Assembly (NCBI GenBank): GCA_045121595.1
Contig: JBGVGI010000012.1
Coordinates: 201,641 to 265,640, forward strand
Length of the DNA stretch: 64,000 bases
Direction: 5' to 3'
Source of the DNA: Fumia sp045121595
Lineage (GTDB): Bacteria > Bacillota > Clostridia > Oscillospirales > Ruminococcaceae
This document shows, one piece after another, positions 40,094 through 47,054 of this stretch (position 1 is its first letter; each line of letters opens with the position of its first letter). The position numbers were made by a program, and so were the translations under genes. The notes beneath the pieces are model-generated. The model was not told the origin of the DNA and made no database searches. It saw only the letters and a list, made by a program, of their open reading frames with translations.

Positions 40094-41518
40094 ATGAGTA
40101 TTTATCTCGCTGTCGACTTAGGCACAACGGGATGCAGAAGCATTCTGTTTGATAAAACCGATATAATCGCTTCCCATTACGAAGAATATCCTCTTATAAC
40201 ACCTTGTGAAAACTGGGTGGAGCAGGATGCAAACCTCTGGTGGGAGCTGACCCTTAAAACAACTCTGAAAGCTATCGAAAAGTCAAAAATTTCCGCAAAG
40301 GAAATAAAGGCAATTTCCATAAGTTCTCAGGGGATTACAGTAGTGCCCGTCGATCGTGAGATTACTCCTCTTGGCAACGCGTTAAGTTGGCTTGATACAC
40401 GTGCAGAAAAAGAAACTTTAAAGATTAAAAAGGATTTCGGAGAAGAAAAGGTTTTCTCTTTGACGGGAAAACCTCTCCTCTCCGCTTATACCTTGCCAAA
40501 ACTTCTCTGGCTTAAGGAAAATAAGGCTGAAATCTTCAACAAAGCTTATAAATTCCTTATGCCTCTTGATTTTCTCATAGCAAAATTCACGGGTATATGT
40601 GTTACCGACTACAGTATGGCGTCGGGTACTTTGATGTACGACCTTAAAAATTTTTGCTGGAGTGAAGAAATTTTAAATTACTATGGTATCGAAAAAGATA
40701 AGCTCCCCTCCCTTTCTTTTGCAGGTGAAAAGGTGGGTACAGTTTTACCCGAAGTCGCAAAAAAATTAGGACTGAGTGATGACTGTATAGTAGCTCTTGG
40801 TGCTCAGGACCAGAAATGTGCGGCATTCGGTGTCGGACTTAATGATGGTGTTATGACAGTTTCTCTCGGCACTGCCGCCGCCATCACAAAACACTGGAAC
40901 GAAGCTTATACAAACGAAAACCGAGGTGTAGGCTGGTGCGGATACGTTGGTAAAAATTTCGTTACCGAAGGTGTTATAAACACGGCAGGTACTTCACTTC
41001 GTTGGGTGAGAGATACCTTCTTTAAAAACGAAAACTATGATGTAATTGACAAAGAAGCAAAAGAAGCACAAAATCGTGGTTCTTCCCTTCTTTTCTATCC
41101 CTTCCTTGCAGGTGGTTCTTCTCCATTTTACTATCCCGAAAGCACGGGTAATTTTTACGGAGTTACCCTTGCCACAACACGTGGTGACTTCGCCCTTGCA
41201 ACTATGGAAGGAATTGCATTTCAGATAAAAATAATTCTTGAAGCTATGGATGCTTACAAGAACGTAAATACCGTTATTCTTTTCGGTGGCGGTGCAAAAG
41301 GTGACTTCTGGCCGCAACTTATTTCCGACGTTACGGGACTTGAAATTCATATCCCCGAAAGCTTCGAGGCGGCAAGTTACGGTGCTTCCATGCTCGCCGC
41401 AAAAGGTTGTGGCGTTGACCTTTTACCTTTAAAAACCGCTAAAATCTACTATCCCGAGAAAGATTACAGTGAAAAATACTCAAAATACCGCGAAATTGAA
41501 AAAAGATTATGGAGTTAA
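40094..41518 (+). CDS. FGGY family carbohydrate kinase
   Basis: 474 residues. The N-terminal ATPase fold starts YLAVDLGTTGCRSILFD. The middle has SISSQGITVVPVDRE and SWLDTRAEKE, and the C-terminal half GAQDQKCAAFGVGLNDG, SLGTAA and LFGGGAKGDFWPQL (adenosine motif). It phosphorylates a pentose, tetrose or polyol; it resembles xylulokinases most but lies among non-xylose genes. It starts one base after the aldolase stop. The product is the likely inducer seen by DeoR. Confidence 0.9.
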   Translation: MSIYLAVDLGTTGCRSILFDKTDIIASHYEEYPLITPCENWVEQDANLWWELTLKTTLKAIEKSKISAKEIKAISISSQGITVVPVDREITPLGNALSWLDTRAEKETLKIKKDFGEEKVFSLTGKPLLSAYTLPKLLWLKENKAEIFNKAYKFLMPLDFLIAKFTGICVTDYSMASGTLMYDLKNFCWSEEILNYYGIEKDKLPSLSFAGEKVGTVLPEVAKKLGLSDDCIVALGAQDQKCAAFGVGLNDGVMTVSLGTAAAITKHWNEAYTNENRGVGWCGYVGKNFVTEGVINTAGTSLRWVRDTFFKNENYDVIDKEAKEAQNRGSSLLFYPFLAGGSSPFYYPESTGNFYGVTLATTRGDFALATMEGIAFQIKIILEAMDAYKNVNTVILFGGGAKGDFWPQLISDVTGLEIHIPESFEAASYGASMLAAKGCGVDLLPLKTAKIYYPEKDYSEKYSKYREIEKRLWS

Positions 41519-41523
41519 AGACG

Positions 41524-42654
41524 ATGTTAGCTGTTATTAATGCACGTATTGTTCTGGAAGACAGAATAATCAAAAATGGTACTTTGCTTATCGAAAACGG
41601 AAAAATCAAAGCTTTTGGTGATAATATCGTTATCCCCACGAAAGCAAAGCTTTTAGATGCAAAAGGAAATTTAGTGGGGCCCGGATTTGTCGACATTCAC
41701 TGTCATGGCGGAAACGGTGCAAGATTTGACAAAAATCCTCTTAAAGCCGCCGAGCATTTCCTTAAAAACGGCACCACCACTATCCTTGCAACTCTTTATT
41801 ACGATATTACCCCCTACGAATACATAGTGCTTATAAACAAAGTGACTACTTATTTAAAAGAAGGCAAAGGCAAAAATATCGGCGGTTTTTATATGGAAGG
41901 CCCGTACACAAACGTAAAATACGGTGCCTGTCCCGACCATAACCGTTGGAGCGGTAAAATAAAATCAGAAGATTTTAACGACGTTATCGAACATGCAGGT
42001 GAATACGTGAAGGTATGGGCGTTTGCCCCCGAAAGAGAAGGCATTGAGCCTTTTATCAAAAAAGCAAAAGAAGTAAACCCAAGCGTTACCTTCAGTGTAG
42101 CTCACAGTGAGGCTACCCCCGAGCAGATTAAAAAATACGGAATTACTCTGCTCACGCACTGCACCAACGCAACGGGAAGACCTCCTGTACCCGCGGGTAC
42201 AAGAGGATGCGGCCCCGACGAAGCGTGTTTTTTAGACGACAATATGTATGCGGAAGTTATCTGCGACTCCGAAGGCATTCACGTTAACCCCGATATGTTG
42301 AAGCTCATCCTAAAAATCAAAGGCAAAGATAAGGTAGTGCTTATTTCCGACTGTTTTGTAAGTGACGAGCCGTCACCACCTCAGTTTGCCCATATCAAAG
42401 ATTTAAACTTTGACTCAAACGGTGACCTCTGCGGAAGCAACCTTTCTTTGAATGTAGCCTGTCGCAATATGATAAAACACACGGGCATTTCTGTTACGGA
42501 TGCATTTTTAATGGGAAGCAGAAACCCTGCAAGAGTTATAGGAATGGATAACGAAATCGGCACAATCGAAGTCGGTAAAAAAGCAAATATCGTTGTTGTA
42601 AACGATAATTTTGACGTTAAAAACGTAATTTTAGAAGGTGAAATTGTATGTTAA
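41524..42654 (+). CDS. NagA-like N-acetyl amino-sugar-6-phosphate deacetylase
   Basis: 376 residues from ATG 41524 with GGAG upstream; an ATG at 41509 inside the kinase gene is less likely. Amidohydrolase fold: metal motif DIHCHGGNG, GFYMEGPYTNVKYGACPD with the metal-binding Glu, the histidines of VAHSEA and LTHCTNAT, and catalytic Asp in VLISDCF. It removes an acetyl group from an N-acetylhexosamine phosphate or a related molecule. The NPAR-type end (GSRNPARVIGMDNEIGTIEVGKKAN) is typical. Confidence 0.9.
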   Translation: MLAVINARIVLEDRIIKNGTLLIENGKIKAFGDNIVIPTKAKLLDAKGNLVGPGFVDIHCHGGNGARFDKNPLKAAEHFLKNGTTTILATLYYDITPYEYIVLINKVTTYLKEGKGKNIGGFYMEGPYTNVKYGACPDHNRWSGKIKSEDFNDVIEHAGEYVKVWAFAPEREGIEPFIKKAKEVNPSVTFSVAHSEATPEQIKKYGITLLTHCTNATGRPPVPAGTRGCGPDEACFLDDNMYAEVICDSEGIHVNPDMLKLILKIKGKDKVVLISDCFVSDEPSPPQFAHIKDLNFDSNGDLCGSNLSLNVACRNMIKHTGISVTDAFLMGSRNPARVIGMDNEIGTIEVGKKANIVVVNDNFDVKNVILEGEIVC

Positions 42655-43973
42655 AAGCAGGAATGACACGCGGTGATATCACACCGCCAAAAGGACTTGA
42701 ACTCGCAGGTTACCCTCATTATCCCCGAAATAACGAAGGTTTCCATGACCCATTGTATGCCGCTTGTATGTATTTAAACAACGGTAGTGAAGAAGTAGCG
42801 TTCGTTACACTGGATTTGCTCTTTTTCTCCAAAAAGCACGTAACAAAAGCAAGACAGCTCATTTTGGAAAAATGCGGTGTCAAAAACGTTATGATAAGTT
42901 GCTCCCACACCCACTCGGGTCCCTGGGCAGCAGGAAGACTTGATATCGAAAGTCTTGAAGCAGGTAAGGAACAACCTCACGAATACGTTGAAAGCGTTAT
43001 AAACACGATAGTAAACCTTGTTACTGACGCCAAGGAAAACTCCTTTGAAGCAGAGTTTACGTCGGGTACTGCAGTTTGCGGTGCTGAGTCGGGAATCGGT
43101 GGTAACCGCCGTATCCCGGGTGGCCCCCACGACCCGCTTGTAAGCGTTATGGCGATAAAAGACGATAAAGCCGTACGCGGAATTATGGTAAACTACACTC
43201 TCCACCCCACCTTTATTCACGAATGGAGCAACGTTTGTACCGCTGACTACCCCTGCTACCTTAAAATGCAGCTTGAGGAAATGGAACCTTCTGCACTTAC
43301 AGGTTTTGCTCAGGGTGCATCAGGTAACCAGTCAAGCCGTTATTACCGTCAGGGTGAAAGCTATGACGAGGCTGAACGTGTCGGCAGAACTTTAGGTAAA
43401 GCCGCTCATACAGTAATCGAAAAGGCTCAGTGGACTTCCGATTTGCCAATTTCTGTTGCAGGTGATACAATAGAACTTGAACTTCGCGACTTCGGTACTG
43501 AAGAAGAACTTATCAAACAGGTTGAACACGACGAAAAAATTTATAAAGAGCTTTATGCAAAATACGGTGACTCCAAAAACCGTGAAGAATATTATCTCTG
43601 GCAGAACGCAAACCTCAAACTCTTAGGTTCAGAAGACCAGTTAGGTTACGTAAGAATGCAGAAAAAAGGCATCAACATCGAGCTTTTAAGTGACGAAGCA
43701 CCTGCTGAAATTCAGGTAATCCGCTTAGGTGACACCCTCGTTACAGGACTTCAGGGTGAAATTTTCGTTGAATATGCCCTTTTCATAAAAGCAGTCGCAG
43801 GTTTCAAAACAGTTATCATTAACGAACTTGCAAACGGTTGTCTCCCGGGTTATCTCTATACCCCCGAATCACTCGTTACGGGCGGATACGAAACTGACAC
43901 TTCAATGCTCGGTGAAAACTTCGGTATGCATCTCGTTACAAAAGTTCTTGATACAATTAAAAAAGTAAAGTGA
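42648..43973 (+). CDS. Neutral ceramidase-like amidase, cytoplasmic
   Basis: 441 residues, overlapping nagA by 7 bases. It has the N-terminal signature of the neutral/alkaline non-lysosomal ceramidase family (AGMTRGDITPPKGLELAGYP, VTLDLLFFS, ISCSHTHSGPW and YTLHPTFIHEW with zinc histidines, GFAQGASGNQSS with the serine region). There is no signal peptide, and the C-terminal lipid-binding domain of true ceramidases is missing. Such short forms occur in sugar operons and probably hydrolyse an amide other than ceramide. The proximity to NagA/NagB suggests an N-acylated substrate. Confidence 0.83.
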   Translation: MLKAGMTRGDITPPKGLELAGYPHYPRNNEGFHDPLYAACMYLNNGSEEVAFVTLDLLFFSKKHVTKARQLILEKCGVKNVMISCSHTHSGPWAAGRLDIESLEAGKEQPHEYVESVINTIVNLVTDAKENSFEAEFTSGTAVCGAESGIGGNRRIPGGPHDPLVSVMAIKDDKAVRGIMVNYTLHPTFIHEWSNVCTADYPCYLKMQLEEMEPSALTGFAQGASGNQSSRYYRQGESYDEAERVGRTLGKAAHTVIEKAQWTSDLPISVAGDTIELELRDFGTEEELIKQVEHDEKIYKELYAKYGDSKNREEYYLWQNANLKLLGSEDQLGYVRMQKKGINIELLSDEAPAEIQVIRLGDTLVTGLQGEIFVEYALFIKAVAGFKTVIINELANGCLPGYLYTPESLVTGGYETDTSMLGENFGMHLVTKVLDTIKKVK

Positions 43974-43983
43974 GGAAAAAGCT

Positions 43984-44946
43984 ATGATTTTTGGAAAAGA
44001 CGATTTCACTTTCAAACCCGCAGATTTTTACCCCTTTAAAGACATTGAGGACATTAACCGTGTCCGCAACATCACAAAAGAAGATATCGTGGCGTTAAAC
44101 GGCAAACACCCCACCTCTCCTTCGATGTCCGTTAACGTTGTGAGAAATGACGAGTTTGAAATTTTAATGATTACCGATATGGTAAAACGCATCATCGACT
44201 CCGACCGCCTCGATAAAAAATGCGTAATGATTATGTGTAACCCCTGCCCCACCTACCGCAAGGTTGCATATATGTTAAAAGAACTCGGCGTCAACTGCCG
44301 TAACGTTAAGTTTTATATGATGGACGAATGGGCAGACGATCAGGGTAACGTTGCTCCCCTTTCTTATAAGGCAGGTTTCGGTAACGCTTTCTACCGCTTT
44401 ATGGTTTCAAATATTCTTGATTTGGGCTTTAAGGAAGAAAACTTCATCTACCACAGCAACAAAGTAACTCCCGACTTTTCCAAAATGCTTGAAGCAGACG
44501 GTGAAGCCGATATCGTTTACTCAGGTCCCGGATGGCCTGCACATTTAGCCTTTATCGACCCCGTTGACGACTGGTTCAAACCGACTATGGAAGAATATCT
44601 TGAACAGGGTGCAAAAGTTGCAAAACTCCATCCTCTTACCATTGCACAGAACTCCTTGCACGGTTGCTTCGGTTGTTCGGGTGATATCTCCAAAGTACCT
44701 CCGATGGGTGCTATGATGGGCCCCCGTGATGCTATGAAAGCAAAAGAAGTTTTTGATATGCACGGCATTACAACTGCAGGTACTCACGTAACCTGGCAGA
44801 GACTTTCTTCCCGTCTTTCTATCTTCGGCAAACCTTCTCAGGACGTTCCTGCTTCTATTTTGCAGCTTCGTGATAAACCCACTCACGTTTATATGAGTGA
44901 AAACCTTGCAGCTACTATCAAAGACGACGATTTCTTCCAGTATTAA
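43984..44946 (+). CDS. NagB-like sugar-phosphate isomerase/deaminase with altered active site
   Basis: 320 residues. The NagB/RpiA/6PGL-type fold is recognised by MMDEWADDQG (Asp114 equals the enolising Asp of glucosamine-6-phosphate deaminase) and GWPAHLAFIDP at 183-193. In NagB this second motif reads GNDGHIAFNEP. The His (187) is kept, but the ring-opening Asp is replaced by Pro185 and the Glu by Asp192. Deaminase activity on glucosamine-6-phosphate is therefore doubtful. It ends the DeoR-controlled operon. Confidence 0.8.
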   Translation: MIFGKDDFTFKPADFYPFKDIEDINRVRNITKEDIVALNGKHPTSPSMSVNVVRNDEFEILMITDMVKRIIDSDRLDKKCVMIMCNPCPTYRKVAYMLKELGVNCRNVKFYMMDEWADDQGNVAPLSYKAGFGNAFYRFMVSNILDLGFKEENFIYHSNKVTPDFSKMLEADGEADIVYSGPGWPAHLAFIDPVDDWFKPTMEEYLEQGAKVAKLHPLTIAQNSLHGCFGCSGDISKVPPMGAMMGPRDAMKAKEVFDMHGITTAGTHVTWQRLSSRLSIFGKPSQDVPASILQLRDKPTHVYMSENLAATIKDDDFFQY

Positions 44947-45115
44947 GGCGAAACCACCGAGCCCTAATATGCCTGAAATTACCAAAATTTGGTTTTTTCA
45001 GCGTTGTCGGGCTCGAAATACGGGCGTATTCCTTCGCCCTGCCGCCTTGAAAAATCACTAATTTTAAATAATTTCAGGTTCTGACGAATTTTTTGCCCAC
45101 TGTTTTGATGGAAAT
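44947..45115. repeat. Intergenic structured repeat-like element 1
   Basis: No ORF. CCTGAAATTA (44972-44981) and TAATTTCAGG (45069-45078) are perfect inverted repeats framing the element. An inner ACCAAAATTTGGT palindrome and CGAGCCC / GGGCTCG pairs are also present. Minus-strand text (TTTTCAAGGCGGC, GGCGAAGGAATACG, CGACAACGC) resembles a dispersed intergenic repeat I recall from gut Clostridia. Copy number cannot be checked here. Confidence 0.5.
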
Positions 45116-45252
45116 AAAAAAGCCTCCCTTGTCTAAAGGGGTTGCGTAGCAACGGGCTCGGTAGTGAATAACTGTCTGGTAGACAGTTAGAGCCGAGCCG
45201 TGGCTCGAACCGCAGTGAGAGGGGGACCACCAAAGGTAGTGGAGGGATTCAA
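45116..45252. repeat. Nested-palindrome intergenic repeat, element 2
   Basis: The sequence runs from AAAAAGCCTCCCTTGTC to TAGTGGAGGGATTC and contains stacked hairpins: AACTGTC / GACAGTT, GGCTCGG / CCGAGCC enclosing it, CGAGCC / GGCTCG next to it, GTTGC-GTA-GCAAC, and ACCACCAAAGGTAGT. On the minus strand it begins GAATCCCTCCACTACC and ends GGGAGGCTTTTT, a pattern I recognise from MITE-like dispersed repeats common between genes of Oscillospirales. It may also act as a transcription terminator on the minus strand. Confidence 0.6.
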
Positions 45253-45319
45253 TACCACTGCAAATAAACAGTAAGCAAAAAACACATTTGGGTTCGTTGG
45301 TTCCGCCTGAGGTGACAAT

Positions 45320-46252
45320 ATGATTTCATGTACAGAATTTATCCCTGCATACAGTGAACTTTTCACCTACCTTGATAAAAATTACGGAAGGAAAGAAGTT
45401 GATAACTTCTGGGAATATTTATTCACTCCCGACGGTGCAGGTATTCCGCTTATAAACTTTCTTAACAAAGAAGGTATCAAAGGGTGCTATACTTACTGGG
45501 CACATTCTTTAAACGAAGAAGCTGCAGATTTTTCGATGTACTTAAATGAAGATGACGGTTGGTTTAAAATCAATATGCACCGTTGCCCATCAAAGGGAAG
45601 ACTTCTTGATTTGCAAAAAGAAATCGGAATTACCCCCTATCCCGACTACTGTTTACACTGTGACCATTACAGAGAATCGGTTGAAAAGATAGGACTTGAG
45701 TATATCTATGATTTTACGGGTACCGATAAGGCTTCCTGCTCAATTTTAGTATACGACCCCAAAAAATTTCCTAAAAAACTCACTGTAAACAAAAATACTT
45801 TACAGATGCACAGAAACGCTTCCGACAACGAATATTTCCACAAAGACTTTCATAGTAGCCTCAATAACGGTATTAACTATTTAGGCGAAAAATACGGTGA
45901 AAAGGTGCTTTGTGACTATCTTCGCACTTATACAAATCACGTTTACAACAAGGAAATTGAAAAGATTAAAGCAAATGGTGTAAAGGCGATTACTGACCTT
46001 ATCATAAAAACCTATACACTTGAAAAAGCTCTTGACGTTTTAAAAATCACCGAAGAAAACGGCAAAACCATAATTGAAATTGACTACTGTCCCGCTGTTA
46101 TGCATCTTAAATCTACGGGAAGAAAGGTCACAAAATGGTTTTCTTACTCAACAACCGTTGTGATGGAAACGTTGGCAGAATTTGCAAACGTAAAATTCAC
46201 GCTTGACTCTTACGACGAAGAGACAGGTAAAGCAAGATATTATTTTTCATAG
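45320..46252 (+). CDS. Unknown protein with two diverged copies of a Cys-containing domain
   Basis: 310 residues, family not recognised. Residues about 10-145 and 180-310 appear to be two diverged copies of one domain: each starts with a YL-x2-YG stretch and a helical region, then has a CP motif (MHRCPSKGRLL; DYCPAVMHLKSTGR) followed by a region ending in an extended segment. The first copy adds PYPDYCLHCDHY, a possible metal site. No signal peptide or membrane helix. The ATG follows GAGGTGA, and the transaldolase gene starts 10 bases after it, so it belongs to that sugar unit. Confidence 0.6.
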   Translation: MISCTEFIPAYSELFTYLDKNYGRKEVDNFWEYLFTPDGAGIPLINFLNKEGIKGCYTYWAHSLNEEAADFSMYLNEDDGWFKINMHRCPSKGRLLDLQKEIGITPYPDYCLHCDHYRESVEKIGLEYIYDFTGTDKASCSILVYDPKKFPKKLTVNKNTLQMHRNASDNEYFHKDFHSSLNNGINYLGEKYGEKVLCDYLRTYTNHVYNKEIEKIKANGVKAITDLIIKTYTLEKALDVLKITEENGKTIIEIDYCPAVMHLKSTGRKVTKWFSYSTTVVMETLAEFANVKFTLDSYDEETGKARYYFS

Positions 46253-46262
46253 GAGGAAAATT

Positions 46263-46937
46263 ATGGAATACATTCTCGACACCGCAGACCTTGCGGCTAT
46301 TAAACACTGTAACGAATTTTATCCCCTTGCGGGCGTTACAACAAACCCCTCTATTATTGCAAAGGAAAACACAGATTTTTGGGGTCTCGTTAAAGAAATC
46401 AGAAATATTATCGGTCCTGATAAGCTCTTCTTTGCACAGACAGTTCAGACAAAAGCTGAAGACATCGTAAAAGAAGCCGTTTTGATGAACGAAAAATCGG
46501 GTGGCGAATTCTGTGTTAAAATCCCGATTAACGAAGAAGGCTTAAAAGCTACTATGGAGCTCAAAAAACTCGGTGTTAAAGTGCTTATGACCGCAATCTT
46601 CACCCCTGCTCAGGCGCTCATCGCCGCAAAAGCAGGTGCTGACTACGTTGCTCCTTACGTTAACCGCCTTGATAACATCATCGGTGACGGTTGTGAAGTT
46701 GTAGCACAGATTGCAGAACAGTTTGCAATTTACGACCTCCCCTGTAAAGTACTTGCAGCAAGTTTTAAAAACGCTGAACAGGTTCACAAATGCGCCCTTT
46801 CCGGTTGCCACTGCGTAACAGTTACTGCAGACGTACTTAAATCCGTTATCACACATCCTATGACCGATGCCGCAATAGCAGGTTTTGAAAAAGACTGGAA
46901 AAACGTTTACGGTGACAAAACAATTTTAGATTTCTAA
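46263..46937 (+). CDS. Transaldolase/fructose-6-phosphate aldolase family
   Basis: 224 residues from the ATG after AGGAGG. It begins MEYILDTADLAAIK and contains GVTTNPSIIAKE, CVKIPINEEGLKA with the Schiff-base Lys (about residue 83), VLMTAIFTPAQALIAAKAGADYVAPYVNRLDN and VLAASFKNAEQV. The short length matches the FSA/TalC subfamily. It could cleave a ketose phosphate or transfer dihydroxyacetone units. It ends at a terminator, before the promoter of the glycyl radical enzyme. Confidence 0.92.
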   Translation: MEYILDTADLAAIKHCNEFYPLAGVTTNPSIIAKENTDFWGLVKEIRNIIGPDKLFFAQTVQTKAEDIVKEAVLMNEKSGGEFCVKIPINEEGLKATMELKKLGVKVLMTAIFTPAQALIAAKAGADYVAPYVNRLDNIIGDGCEVVAQIAEQFAIYDLPCKVLAASFKNAEQVHKCALSGCHCVTVTADVLKSVITHPMTDAAIAGFEKDWKNVYGDKTILDF

Positions 46938-46947
46938 GAAAAAAACG

Positions 46948-46982
46948 ATTGCTACCTTCATCTGAGGGTAGCAATTTTTTTA
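46948..46982 (+). terminator. Terminator of the transaldolase gene
   Basis: A 9-bp stem ATTGCTACC / GGTAGCAAT followed by a run of seven T. Confidence 0.85.
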
Positions 46983-46997
46983 TAATTAAAAGCAATT

Positions 46998-47027
46998 TTG
47001 TCATTGATATCGGTACTCATTTATGTT
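46998..47027 (+). promoter_or_regulatory. Candidate promoter of the glycyl radical enzyme
   Basis: TTGTCA (46998-47003), 18-base spacer, TATGTT (47022-47027), ahead of AAAGGAGG and ATG 47055. Confidence 0.5.
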
Positions 47028-47054
47028 AATATTGTTATCAAAGGAGGCCACGTT

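Noticed and set aside
45116..45252. Possible tRNA or T-box because of strong stems and GGCTCGAACC
   Set aside because: No acceptor/anticodon layout and no T-box bulge; nested palindromes fit a dispersed repeat better.
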